Assembly (NCBI GenBank): GCA_003241785.1
Contig: QFPW01000003.1
Span: 124,001-188,000, forward strand
Direction: 5' to 3'
Origin: Rhodovulum sulfidophilum
GTDB lineage: Bacteria; Pseudomonadota; Alphaproteobacteria; Rhodobacterales; Rhodobacteraceae
Length of the DNA: 64,000 nucleotides
The translations under genes were made by a program, and so were the position numbers. The notes under the pieces were generated by a model, which did no database searches, was not told the DNA's origin, and was given only the letters and a program-made list of their open reading frames with translations. Shown here piece after piece: positions 53,083 to 61,589 of the stretch; the first letter of the stretch is position 1; the number at the start of each line of letters is the position of its first letter.

Positions 53083-53961
53083 TCAGGCGCGCGCCGCGAG
53101 GCCGTCGAGCCGCGCCTTCTGCGCCGGGGTGAAGGTCAGGCGCGCCGCGTCGATGTTCTCGCGCAGATGCGCCGGCGAGGCGGTGCCCGGGATCACGAGG
53201 ACGTTCGGGCCGCGCGCCAGCAGCCAGGCGAGCGCCACCTTCTGCGCGCCGACGCCGATCTCGGCCGCGACCGCGCTCAGCTCCGCGGATTGCAGCGGCG
53301 AGAAGCCGCCGAGCGGGAAATACGGCACATAGGCGATGCCCTCGGCCGCGAGCGCGTCGATCATCGCGTCGTCGGTCCGGTGCACGAGGTTGTAGTGGTT
53401 CTGCACGCAGACCACCGGCGCGATGTCCCGCGCGATGGCGAGCTGCGCCATGTCGACCGTGCTGACGCCGATATGCGCGATCAGCCCTTCCTCGCGCAGC
53501 GCCCGCATCGCGCGCATCGGCGTCGCGATGTCGTCCTCGGGCCCGCCCATCCGCAGGTTGACGATCGGCATCCGGTCGAGCCCGAGCCGTTGGAGATTGT
53601 CCTCTACCGAGCGGCGCAGGAAATCGGCGTCGCGCCGCAGCACCCAGCCGCCGGCCTCGTCGCGGAAGGCGCCGATCTTGGTGACGAGGACCAGCCCAGC
53701 GGGGTAGGGCGCCAGCGCCTCCCGGATCAACGCGTTGGTGACGTGGGGGCCGTAGTAGTCGCTGGTGTCGATATGGTCGACGCCCGCGGCCACCGCGGCG
53801 CGCAGCACCGCGCGCGCCGCCTCGGGGTCTTTCGGCGGGCCGAACACATGCGGGCCGGCGAGCTGCATCGCGCCATAGCCCATGCGGTTCACGCTGAGCG
53901 TGGTCCCGGGGAAGGTGAAGCGGCCGGCGGCGGTGGCCGGCGCGGTTTCAGTGAGGGTCAT
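53083..53961 (-). CDS. Aldo/keto reductase
   Basis: A 292-residue NADPH-dependent reductase. VNRMGYGAMQLAGPHVFGPPKD is the start typical of YdbC-like members, IDTSDYYGPHVTNALIREAL carries the catalytic Asp and Tyr, LVLVTKIGAF the Lys, and VIPGTASPAHLRENIDAA the cofactor end. The ATG at 53961 has GGAG about ten bases upstream. It is divergent from a LysR gene, which probably controls it. Confidence 0.9.
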   Translation of the reverse strand: MTLTETAPATAAGRFTFPGTTLSVNRMGYGAMQLAGPHVFGPPKDPEAARAVLRAAVAAGVDHIDTSDYYGPHVTNALIREALAPYPAGLVLVTKIGAFRDEAGGWVLRRDADFLRRSVEDNLQRLGLDRMPIVNLRMGGPEDDIATPMRAMRALREEGLIAHIGVSTVDMAQLAIARDIAPVVCVQNHYNLVHRTDDAMIDALAAEGIAYVPYFPLGGFSPLQSAELSAVAAEIGVGAQKVALAWLLARGPNVLVIPGTASPAHLRENIDAARLTFTPAQKARLDGLAARA

Positions 53962-54053
53962 GGGAACGCTCCGTCTCTCGGATTGCCTGCCGGGCAGTCT
54001 GGGCCGAAACATTCGTTTTGATAATCCGCCCAGTCCCGAATAGACTGATCGGC
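53962..54053. promoter_or_regulatory. Divergent promoter region, aldo/keto reductase and LysR
   Basis: 92 bases separate the two divergent starts. The middle section (ACATTCGTTTTGATAATCCG) is AT-richer and is the likely site of promoters and of LysR binding. No clear palindrome was found. Confidence 0.4.
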
Positions 54054-54974
54054 ATGCCGATCAATCCGCTCCCCGCCTCGCTGGACGACCTCACGGTGTT
54101 CCTGGCGGTCGTGCGCGCCGGCGGATTCCGCGACGCCGCCCGCGGGCTCGCCCTCTCGCCCTCGACCGTGAGCGAGACCGTCGCGCGGGTCGAGGCGCGG
54201 CTCGGCCAGCGGCTGCTGACCCGCACGACGCGCAGCGTGACGCCCACCGACGCGGGACGGGAGCTCGCGGCGCGGCTCGCGCCGCTGATCGCCGAGACGG
54301 CGGCGGCGGTCGAGGCGGCGATGAGCCGGCGGGGCGAGCTGCGCGGCGGGCTGAAGCTCAACGTGCCCGGCGCGGTGATGGTCGACATCCTGCCGCCGCT
54401 GGTCGAGGCCTTCCTCGCGCGCCACCCGGGGATCCGGATGGAGATCATGGTCGAGGACCGGCTGGTCGACGCGGTGGCCGAGGGCTGCGACGCCGGGATC
54501 CGCTACGGCGAGTTCATGGCGCGCGACATGATCGCCGTGCCGATCGGCCCGCGGCGCCAGCAGGCGGCGCTCGCGGCCGCGCCCGCCTATCTCGAGCGCG
54601 CCGGCGTGCCGGCGCATCCGCGCGACCTGCTCGCGCATGAATGCGTCCGCTCGCGCTTCTCGAGCGGCGCGCTGGTGCCCTGGGAATTCGAGCGCGACGG
54701 CGAGACCGCGCGGGTCGATCCCGCCGCCCGGCTGGTGATCGGCACCAACGCCGCCGCGGCGATGATCGGGCACGCGATCGGCGGGCTCGGCTTCTGCTTC
54801 GTGTTCCGCGACTGGCTGGAGCCGCATTTCGCCCGGGGCGCGCTGGTCCCGGTGCTCGAGGACTGGTGGCCGAGCTTCGATGGCCCGTGGCTCTACTATC
54901 CCGGGCGCCGGCTGCTCCCGGCGCCGCTCCGGGCCTTCGTCGATTTCATCCGCGAGCGGCGCGGCGCGAACTGA
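54054..54974 (+). CDS. LysR-family transcriptional regulator (divergent from aldo/keto reductase)
   Basis: A 306-residue protein. The winged helix is in the first 65 residues (LDDLTVFLAVVRAGGFRDAA, then LSPSTVSETVARVEARLGQRL), and the inducer domain starts near residue 92 (LRGGLKLNVPGAVM). The subgroup, with RTTRSVTPTDAG and WEFERDG, is that of AaeR/DsdC-like regulators that commonly control an adjacent oxidoreductase. ATG 54054 is preferred to a TTG at 54018. Confidence 0.9.
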   Translation: MPINPLPASLDDLTVFLAVVRAGGFRDAARGLALSPSTVSETVARVEARLGQRLLTRTTRSVTPTDAGRELAARLAPLIAETAAAVEAAMSRRGELRGGLKLNVPGAVMVDILPPLVEAFLARHPGIRMEIMVEDRLVDAVAEGCDAGIRYGEFMARDMIAVPIGPRRQQAALAAAPAYLERAGVPAHPRDLLAHECVRSRFSSGALVPWEFERDGETARVDPAARLVIGTNAAAAMIGHAIGGLGFCFVFRDWLEPHFARGALVPVLEDWWPSFDGPWLYYPGRRLLPAPLRAFVDFIRERRGAN

Positions 54975-54991
54975 AGGGTGGGGAGGGTCGG

Positions 54992-55918
54992 ATGCGGATA
55001 CACGCGGCGGGAGTGCTCTATTTCGACGCGGTCTGGCGCGCGGGCTCGATCCGCGAGGCGGCGCGGCGGCTCAACGTCGCCTCCTCGGCGGTCAACCGCC
55101 AGATCCTGAAGCTCGAGGACGAGATCGGCACCCCGCTCTTCGAGCGCTTCGCAGGTGGCGTGCAGCTGACCGCCGCGGGCGAGGCGCTGGCGCGGCATGT
55201 GATCGTGGTGATGCAGGACCTCGAGCGCGCCAAGACCGACATCGAGGGGCTGCGCGGCGCCCGGATCGGCCATGTCTCGATCGCGGCGGTCGAGGGGGTC
55301 TGCGCCGCGATCCTGCCCGAGGTGATCGGCCGGCTGCGCGCGACCGCGCCGCGGGTCACGCTCTCGGCCAATACCCGGGGCTCGCTCGCGATCCCCGAGG
55401 CGGTGACGCGCGGCGAGGCCGACGTCGGCGTCGCCTTCGCGCTGCCGCGCCAGCCGGAGCTGCGCCAGGTCGCGGTCGGCCGGTTCCGGCTGGGCGCGAT
55501 CATGGCGCCGGACCATCCGCTCGCCGGGCGGAGCACGGTCAGCTTCTCGGCCTGCCTCGACCATCCGCTGATCCTGGCCGAGCAGGGGCTTTCGGTGAAC
55601 GCGCTGCTGCTTCCGATCATGGCGCGCCTGCCGCGGCCGGTGCGGCCGGTCGTCACCTCGGGCTCGATCGAGCTGATGCGCGAGCTCGCCGAACGCGGGC
55701 TCGGCATCGCCTTCCAGACCCGGATCGGCATCGAATCCCGGATCCGGGAGCGCCGCCTCGTCCATGTGCCGATCGACGCCGGCGGGCCGGTCTGGAGCGA
55801 CCTCGGGATCTACGTCCGCGCGGGCCGCTCGCTGCCCGCGACGCTCGATCTCGTGCTCCAGGCGCTGGCCGAGGAGCTCGACCGCCGCGAGGCGATGGAG
55901 CGCGCCGAATACGCCTGA
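54992..55918 (+). CDS. LysR-family transcriptional regulator (adjacent to the heterocycle operon)
   Basis: A 308-residue protein with an atypical first helix (MRIHAAGVLYFDAVWRAGSI) followed by the recognition helix VASSAVNRQILKLEDEIGTPLF and an inducer domain (IGHVSIAAVEGVCAAILPEV). GGGGAGGG lies a few bases before the ATG. It is 150 bases upstream of, and on the same strand as, the dioxygenase operon, making it the natural candidate regulator of that pathway. Confidence 0.9.
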   Translation: MRIHAAGVLYFDAVWRAGSIREAARRLNVASSAVNRQILKLEDEIGTPLFERFAGGVQLTAAGEALARHVIVVMQDLERAKTDIEGLRGARIGHVSIAAVEGVCAAILPEVIGRLRATAPRVTLSANTRGSLAIPEAVTRGEADVGVAFALPRQPELRQVAVGRFRLGAIMAPDHPLAGRSTVSFSACLDHPLILAEQGLSVNALLLPIMARLPRPVRPVVTSGSIELMRELAERGLGIAFQTRIGIESRIRERRLVHVPIDAGGPVWSDLGIYVRAGRSLPATLDLVLQALAEELDRREAMERAEYA

Positions 55919-56068
55919 CAGCGCCCGCCGCGCGGGAGCGATGCCGAAACGGCAGCGGCGTGAGCAGAATTCTGTGCTTTTGCGCTCGGAGGTTTCGGGG
56001 TTAGACCGCTGTCACCGGCCGCGAAGCGGCGCCGGCTCTCCCAGAACAACCAGAAAATGGAGCCCCTG
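55919..56068 (+). promoter_or_regulatory. Upstream region of the heterocycle operon
   Basis: 150 bases between the LysR stop and the dioxygenase start. An AT-richer section around 55966-55990 (AGAATTCTGTGCTTTTGCG) is the probable promoter. GCCGAAACGGC (55943-55953) is a short inverted repeat that could be a regulator site. GGAG lies seven bases before the ATG at 56069. Confidence 0.4.
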
Positions 56069-57055
56069 ATGTCCGAAGTTTCCCTGCTCGACGCCGCGCG
56101 CGTCGACGCCGCCGCGCTGCCGGTGATCGACGTGTCCGGCCTCTCTTCCTCCGATCCCGCCGACCGGGCGCGGGTGGGGGCGGCGCTGCGGGCGGCCTGC
56201 CTCGACAAGGGCTTCTTCTACTGCGTCGGCCACGGCGTTCCCGCCGGTCTGATCGAGGCGGTCTTCGCCGAGACCCGCGCGCTCTTCGACCAGCCCGAGC
56301 CCGCGAAGCTCGCCATCGAGAAGACGAAATCCTTCGCCAACCGCGGCTACGAGCGGCTGCGCGGCCAGACGCTCGAGGCGGGCGCGCCGGCCGATCTGAA
56401 GGAGGGCTTCTACATCGGGACCGAGCTGCCGCTCGACGATCCGCGCGTCGCCGCGCGCCGGTTCAACCGCGGCCCGAACCTCTGGCCCGCCGACCTGCCG
56501 GGCTTCCGCCCGACGATGGCCGCCTATTTCGCCGCGATGTCGGAGCTCGGCGCGCGGCTGATGCGCGGCATCGCGCTGTCGCTCGACCTGCCCGAGGAGC
56601 ATTTCGCCGCCTTCAGCCGCGACCCGCTCGCGACGCTGCGCCTGCTGCACTATCCGCCGCAGCCCGAGGACGCGGCCGAGAACGAGAAGGGCGCCGGCGC
56701 GCATACCGATTTCGGCGGCCTGACCCTGCTGCTGCAGGACGAGGTCGGCGGGCTCCAGGTCTTCGACAACGCGCGCGGAGCCTGGATCCACGCCGATCCG
56801 GTGCCGGGCGCCTTCGTCGTCAACCTCGGCGACATGATCGCGCGCTGGACCAACGACCACTACCGCTCCACGCTGCACCGGGTGGTGAACGCCTCGGGCC
56901 GCGAGCGCTATTCAGTGCCGTTCTTTTTCACCGGCAACCCGGATCACGAAGTGTCGAGCCTGTTCCCGGACGAGGCGGCGAAATACCCGCCGACCACGGT
57001 CGAGGCGCATATCCGCTCGATGTACGACAAGACCTACGTCGTGGCGAAGGCGTGA
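56069..57055 (+). CDS. Fe(II)/2-oxoglutarate-dependent dioxygenase (isopenicillin N synthase family)
   Basis: A 328-residue non-haem iron enzyme. The N-terminal DIOX-N region (LPVIDVSGLS, ACLDKGFFYCVGHGVP) precedes the jelly-roll core. The iron triad is His212-x-Asp214 (GAHTDFGGLTLLLQD) and His270 (STLHRVVN); Arg280-x-Ser282 (RYSVPFF) binds 2-oxoglutarate. It should hydroxylate or demethylate a small molecule with O2. ATG 56069 is chosen over 56057 because GGAG is seven bases before it. It opens the operon and is coupled to the next gene by a GTGA overlap, so its product or substrate is probably the same compound handled downstream. Confidence 0.92.
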   Translation: MSEVSLLDAARVDAAALPVIDVSGLSSSDPADRARVGAALRAACLDKGFFYCVGHGVPAGLIEAVFAETRALFDQPEPAKLAIEKTKSFANRGYERLRGQTLEAGAPADLKEGFYIGTELPLDDPRVAARRFNRGPNLWPADLPGFRPTMAAYFAAMSELGARLMRGIALSLDLPEEHFAAFSRDPLATLRLLHYPPQPEDAAENEKGAGAHTDFGGLTLLLQDEVGGLQVFDNARGAWIHADPVPGAFVVNLGDMIARWTNDHYRSTLHRVVNASGRERYSVPFFFTGNPDHEVSSLFPDEAAKYPPTTVEAHIRSMYDKTYVVAKA

Positions 57056-57834
57056 GCCCGGTCGTCCTGATCCACGGCGCCTGGCAGGGCGCCTGGGCTT
57101 GGGAGGCGTTCCTCCCCTGGCTCACCCGCGCGGGCCATCGCGCGGAGGCGGTCGACCTGCCGGGCAACGGGACGGACGACACGCCGCCGGAGGCGGTGAC
57201 GCTGGAAGGCTATGTCGCGCATGTGGCCTCGGTGCTCGAGCGGCTCGGATCCGCGCATGTGATCGGCCATTCCGGCGGCGGCCTCGTCGCCTCGGCGGTG
57301 GCCGAGGCGGTGCCGGAGCGGGTGCGCTCGCTCACCTATGTCGCGGGGATGATGCTGCCCTCCGGCATGGCCTTCGCCGATCTCGTCGCCGAGATGCTGC
57401 CCCGGCACCCCGAGGCGGCCGGGATCGGGCCGCATCTCGTCTGGTCCGGGGACCGGCTCACCTCGCGGGTGCCGCGCGCCGCGGCGCTCGCCTGCTTCTT
57501 CGACGACTGCCCCCCGGCGGCCGCCGCGGAGGCGGCCGGCCGGCTCACGCCGCAGCCCGAGGGCGGCCGCGCGGTGCGCGCCACGCTGACCCCGGCGCGG
57601 TTCGGCACCGTGCCCCGGCTCTATGTCGAGGCCGGCGCCGATCATTCGGTCGCCCCCGCGTTGCAGCGCCGGATGCAGGCGCTGGTGCCGGGCGCCGAGC
57701 TCGCGGTGCTGCCGACCGGCCACGCGCCCCATCTCGCCGCGCCCCGGCTGCTCGCCGAGGCCGTGCTTCCCTTCCTCGCGGGCCAGGACGCCCGCGCCCT
57801 CTCGCTCTCAACCCAAGGAACCCCCGCCACATGA
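57052..57834 (+). CDS. Alpha/beta hydrolase (EstC / salicylate-esterase type)
   Basis: A 260-residue hydrolase beginning SPVVLIHGAWQGAWAWEAF, typical of the plant methyl-esterase-like subgroup. The nucleophile elbow is GHSGGG and the catalytic His is in TGHAPHL. The GTG start overlaps the dioxygenase stop and its own stop overlaps the next ATG, so it is locked into the operon. It may hydrolyse an ester, amide or opened ring produced in the pathway; that is inference. Confidence 0.88.
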   Translation: MSPVVLIHGAWQGAWAWEAFLPWLTRAGHRAEAVDLPGNGTDDTPPEAVTLEGYVAHVASVLERLGSAHVIGHSGGGLVASAVAEAVPERVRSLTYVAGMMLPSGMAFADLVAEMLPRHPEAAGIGPHLVWSGDRLTSRVPRAAALACFFDDCPPAAAAEAAGRLTPQPEGGRAVRATLTPARFGTVPRLYVEAGADHSVAPALQRRMQALVPGAELAVLPTGHAPHLAAPRLLAEAVLPFLAGQDARALSLSTQGTPAT

Positions 57835-58820
57835 CGTCTCGTCCGCTCCGGGCCTCCGCCTTCGGTCTCGCCTTCGCCCTCCTCGCCTCGACGGCGAGCG
57901 CGAACGAGCCGGTGACCTTCATGATCGACTGGCTGCCCGCGGGCGACAAGGCGGCGGCCTATCTCGGCGTGCAGTCCGGCATCTTCGCCGAGGCGGGCCT
58001 CGACGTGACGATCCAGTCGGGCCGCGGCTCCTCGGACGTGGTGACGAAGCTCGCGACCGGCGCCGCCGACATCGGCACCGGCGGCCTCGCCGCGCTCCTG
58101 CAGGCCAAGGCGGAGGGCGAGGTGCCGGTGACGGCGATCGCCTCGATCTACACGCTGCAGCCCGACGCGATCTTCACCACCGAGGGCGCGGGCATCGCCT
58201 CGCTCGGCGATCTCGTCGGCAAGAAGGTGGCCACCGCGACCTTCTCCTCCTCGAACGTGATCTGGCCGGTGCTGCTCGAGGCGAACGGCATCGACCCCGA
58301 CGCCATCCAGCTCATCAAGGCCGATCCGGGCGCGCTGGCGCCGATGCTCGCCACCGGCCAGGTCGACGCCACGATCAACTGGCTGACCGTCGCGCCCGTC
58401 TTCGAGGGCCCGCTCGGCGAGGCCGGCAAGACGCTCGTGACGCTGCCCTGGTCGGAGATGGGCGACGAGGGCTACGGCCTGTCGCTCTTCGCCTCGGACC
58501 GGATGATCGCCGAGAAGCCCGAGGTGGCGAAGAGCTTCGTCGCCGCCTACGAGAAGGCGCAGGACGCGGCGATCGCCGATCCGAAGGCCGCCGGCGAGGC
58601 GCTCGCCGCGATGGTGCCCGAGGTGAGCGCCGCCGACGCGGAGACCCAGTTCGCGGTCTCGATCCCGCTCATCATCAACGCGATCTCCGAGAAGGACGGC
58701 AAGGGCGTGTTCGAGCCCGGGCTGCTCGCCACGACCTGGGACTGGGTCGCCAGGGCGCAGGGCCTGCCCGCGGATGCGATCGATCCCGCCAAGGCCGTCG
58801 ACGGCCAGTTCCTGCCCTGA
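57831..58820 (+). CDS. Thi5/NMT1-type ABC transporter substrate-binding protein
   Basis: A 329-residue protein with a signal peptide (FGLAFALLASTASA). VTFMIDWLPAGDKAAAYLGVQSGIFAEAGLDV is the NMT1/THI5-like start seen in binding proteins for pyrimidine, taurine, nitrate and aromatic sulfonates. The WLPAGDKA stretch resembles the pyrimidine-type subgroup. It supplies the ATPase and permease encoded next. A nucleobase or related heterocycle is the most likely ligand, judged from the enzymes in the operon. Confidence 0.88.
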   Translation: MTSRPLRASAFGLAFALLASTASANEPVTFMIDWLPAGDKAAAYLGVQSGIFAEAGLDVTIQSGRGSSDVVTKLATGAADIGTGGLAALLQAKAEGEVPVTAIASIYTLQPDAIFTTEGAGIASLGDLVGKKVATATFSSSNVIWPVLLEANGIDPDAIQLIKADPGALAPMLATGQVDATINWLTVAPVFEGPLGEAGKTLVTLPWSEMGDEGYGLSLFASDRMIAEKPEVAKSFVAAYEKAQDAAIADPKAAGEALAAMVPEVSAADAETQFAVSIPLIINAISEKDGKGVFEPGLLATTWDWVARAQGLPADAIDPAKAVDGQFLP

Positions 58821-58849
58821 ACCGCCAGCGCCCCGGGGGACCCGCGACC

Positions 58850-59632
58850 ATGCCACCTCTCACCGACGCGATCCGCTTCCAGGCGGTCGGCCAGACCTTC
58901 CCGACCCGCGACGGCGGCACCGTGACCGCGCTCGAAGGGCTCGACTTCGCGGTGGCGCGGCACGAGTTCGTCGCGGTCCTCGGCCCCTCGGGCTGCGGCA
59001 AGTCCACCCTGCTCCGCCTCATCGCCGGGCTGATCCGCCCGACGGCGGGGCGGGTGCTGATCAACGACGACCCCGTCACCGAGCCCCGCGACGAGATCGG
59101 CATCGTCTTCCAGAAGCCGACGCTGTTGCCGTGGTTCAACGTGCTCGACAACGTGACCTTCCCGATGCGCCACAAGCTCGGCCTCGTCAGCCCCGAGCAT
59201 GTCGAGCGGGCGCGCTACCTCCTGTCGCTCGTCGGGCTCGAGAACTTCGCCGAACGCTCGATCGACGAGCTCTCGGGCGGCATGCAGCAGCGCGTCGGCA
59301 TCGCGCGCGCCCTGCTGCTCGACCCCGAGATCCTGCTGATGGACGAGCCGTTCTCGGCGCTCGACGCGCTCACCCGGGACGAGATGAGCTTCGAACTGCT
59401 GCGGATCTGGACCGAGCGGCCGAAGACCGTGCTCTTCATCACCCATTCGATCCCCGAGGCGATCCTGCTCGCCGACCGGATCATCGTCATGTCGGCGCGG
59501 CCCGGGCGGGTGTGCGAGGTGCTCGACGTCAGCCTGCCCCGCCCCCGTTCGATGTCCAGCCTCCAGGAGCCAGCCTTCCATGAGCTCGCCAACCACATCC
59601 GCGGCCAGCTTTTCAGCCGCCCCGCGGCCTGA
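58850..59632 (+). CDS. ABC transporter ATP-binding protein (nitrate/taurine/pyrimidine family)
   Basis: A 260-residue ATPase with Walker A GPSGCGKS, Q-loop VFQKPTLLPWFNV, signature LSGGMQQR, Walker B LLMDEPFSALDALTR and switch His ITHSIPEAILLAD. The SGGMQQR signature and PTLLPW motif are typical of TauB/SsuB-type ATPases. Its last 53 bases overlap the start of the permease gene. Confidence 0.92.
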   Translation: MPPLTDAIRFQAVGQTFPTRDGGTVTALEGLDFAVARHEFVAVLGPSGCGKSTLLRLIAGLIRPTAGRVLINDDPVTEPRDEIGIVFQKPTLLPWFNVLDNVTFPMRHKLGLVSPEHVERARYLLSLVGLENFAERSIDELSGGMQQRVGIARALLLDPEILLMDEPFSALDALTRDEMSFELLRIWTERPKTVLFITHSIPEAILLADRIIVMSARPGRVCEVLDVSLPRPRSMSSLQEPAFHELANHIRGQLFSRPAA

Positions 59633-60410
59633 CGTGCCGCGCCGCCTCCTGCGCCTCGCCGACCGCGCGGCCCCGGTCCTCGCCTGCGTCGGCGTCCTCG
59701 CGATCTGGGAGGCCGCCTGCCGCGGCTTCGCGATCCCGTCCTTCCTGCTCCCGGCGCCGAGCGCGATCGTCACCGCCTTCTTCGGCGTCTCGCCGGCGAT
59801 CTGGGCCGGGCATCTCTGGGCGACGCTCCGGGTCGCGCTGATGGGCTACGCGCTCGCGATCGTGGTCTCGATCCCGCTCGCGGTGGCGCTCGCCTCGTCG
59901 CGGCTCCTGTCGCGGACGCTCTATCCGATGCTGGTGGTGATCCAGTCGACGCCGATCGTCGCGGTCGCGCCGATCATCGTCGTGACGCTGGGCTCGGGCG
60001 ACCTGCCGCGGGTGGTGATCACCTTCCTCATCACCTTCTTCCCGATCGTGGTCGCCTCGGTGACCGGGCTCCTGTCGGTGCCCGAGGAGCTCGTCGAGCT
60101 CTCGCGCTCGCTGCGCGCCGGCAAGCGCCGCGAGATCCTGCACATCCGCCTGCCGGTCGCGGTGCCCTACATCTTCTCGGCGTTGAAGATCTCGACCACG
60201 CTCGCGGTGATCGGCGCGGTGGTCGCGGAATTCGTCGCGGCGGAGAAGGGGCTGGGCTTCTTCATCGCCTTCTCGACCTCGTTCTTCAAGATCCCCCAGG
60301 CCTTCGCCGGGCTCGTGGTGCTCGTCTCGCTCAGCCTCGTCCTGTTCCGGCTCGTGGGCTGGGTCCAGACCCGCTACTTTCCCTGGTCGCTCCCGAAAGG
60401 AGAAAAATGA
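59580..60410 (+). CDS. ABC transporter permease (nitrate/taurine/pyrimidine family)
   Basis: A 276-residue membrane protein with about six spans. PSFLLPAPSAIVTAFFG is the family start, IQSTPIVAVAPIIVV the conserved cytoplasmic-side segment, and EELVELSRSLRAGKRREILHIRLP the EAA loop. CAGGAGCC gives a ribosome site before ATG 59580. It works as a homodimer with the preceding ATPase. Confidence 0.92.
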   Translation: MSSPTTSAASFSAAPRPDVPRRLLRLADRAAPVLACVGVLAIWEAACRGFAIPSFLLPAPSAIVTAFFGVSPAIWAGHLWATLRVALMGYALAIVVSIPLAVALASSRLLSRTLYPMLVVIQSTPIVAVAPIIVVTLGSGDLPRVVITFLITFFPIVVASVTGLLSVPEELVELSRSLRAGKRREILHIRLPVAVPYIFSALKISTTLAVIGAVVAEFVAAEKGLGFFIAFSTSFFKIPQAFAGLVVLVSLSLVLFRLVGWVQTRYFPWSLPKGEK

Positions 60411-60913
60411 TGGCGCTCGACGACGCGCACTACCTCCGCCTGGCCTTCGCCGTCGCCCGCGCGGCGCGCGAGGGCGGCGACCATCCCTTCGGCGCGATCC
60501 TGGTCGGGCCGGACGGCGCGGTGCTGATGGAGCAGGGCAACGGCTACACCGCCGAGGGCCGGGACATGACCGCCCATGCCGAGCGGCTGCTCACCACCCG
60601 CGCCTCGAAGGCCTATCGCCCGGATTTCCTGAAGGGCTGCACGCTCTACACCTCGGCCGAGCCCTGCGCGATGTGCGCCGGCGCGATGTACTGGGCCGGG
60701 ATCGGCCGGGTCGTCTTCGGCCAGACCGAGGCCGATCTCAAGGCGCTGACCGGCGACCATCCGGAGAACCCGACCCTCGACCTGCCCTGCCGCGTCGTCT
60801 TCGCCGCCGGGCAGCGGGTGGTCGAGGTCGTCGGCCCGATGCTCGCCGACGAGGCCGCCGAGCTGCAGCGCGAATTCTGGGCGGCGCAACCCGTTCCCGA
60901 TGCTGGACACTGA
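60407..60913 (+). CDS. Cytidine/guanine-deaminase-fold nucleobase deaminase
   Basis: A 168-residue zinc enzyme with HAE (in MTAHAERLL, the catalytic Glu) and PCAMC (in TSAEPCAMCAGAMYWAG) for zinc binding. Length and the MYWAGIGRVVFG stretch place it with guanine deaminase (GuaD) and related small-base deaminases rather than nucleoside or tRNA deaminases. AAAGGAG precedes the ATGATG start (60407 or 60410), which overlaps the permease stop. In the operon it would deaminate an amino group of the imported heterocycle before oxidation. Confidence 0.9.
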   Translation: MMALDDAHYLRLAFAVARAAREGGDHPFGAILVGPDGAVLMEQGNGYTAEGRDMTAHAERLLTTRASKAYRPDFLKGCTLYTSAEPCAMCAGAMYWAGIGRVVFGQTEADLKALTGDHPENPTLDLPCRVVFAAGQRVVEVVGPMLADEAAELQREFWAAQPVPDAGH

Positions 60914-61589
60914 CTTCCACCGCCCGCGCGGCCCGGCCGAGGCCGAGGCGCTGCGGGCGGCGACGGGCGGCGCCTTCCTCGCCGGCGGCACCGCGCTGCA
61001 GCTCGGCTGGGAGGACCGCCGCGCGCCGGGCCCGCTCATCGACCTCGTCGGGCTCGACCTCGGCCCCGCGGTGACGCGGAGCGGGGAGGGGCTGCGCCTC
61101 TCCGCCGCGGCGACGCTCGAGACGCTGCGCCGCGACGCGTGCCTCGGCGCGGCGCTGCCGGCGCTCGCCACGCTGCTCGACCGCGTCGCGGGGCTCGGCG
61201 TGCGCGCGCTCGCGACGCTCGGGGGCAACATCGGCTGGCGCGCGGGCGATCTCGTCCCGCCGCTGCTCGCGCTCGGCGCCTCGGTCGAGGGCGCGGACGG
61301 CGCGCGGGTTTCGCTCGAGGACTGGCTCGCCGGCCCGCCCGCGCTCATCACCGCCGTTCACGCGCCGATCGGCCCGCTCGCCTGCGAGAAGGTCGGGCGG
61401 CGCGAGGCCTTCAGCCCGGCGCTCGTGACCGTCGCGGTCAGCGGCGCGCGCGTCGCGATCGGCGGCGGTCCCGTGCCGCCCCGCCGCGTTACCGACCTCG
61501 CCGCGCTCGACCTGCCCTCCGACGCGGCCGCGAGCGGCGATCACCGCCGCGCCGTCGTCCTGAACCTTGTCCGGCATCTCTCCGCATGA
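60900..61589 (+). CDS. FAD-binding subunit of a molybdenum hydroxylase (xanthine-dehydrogenase type), short form
   Basis: A 229-residue protein. FLAGGTALQLGWEDR is a variant of the FAD-binding AGGTDL motif, ATLGGNIGWRAGDLVPPLLALGA matches the second FAD motif, and CEKVGRREAFSPALVTVAV begins the C-terminal domain. Typical subunits have about 280-290 residues; here the C-terminal domain is some 50 residues shorter, with no sign of frameshift. It overlaps both neighbours. It passes electrons from the 2Fe-2S subunit to NAD or another acceptor. Confidence 0.85.
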   Translation: MLDTDFHRPRGPAEAEALRAATGGAFLAGGTALQLGWEDRRAPGPLIDLVGLDLGPAVTRSGEGLRLSAAATLETLRRDACLGAALPALATLLDRVAGLGVRALATLGGNIGWRAGDLVPPLLALGASVEGADGARVSLEDWLAGPPALITAVHAPIGPLACEKVGRREAFSPALVTVAVSGARVAIGGGPVPPRRVTDLAALDLPSDAAASGDHRRAVVLNLVRHLSA

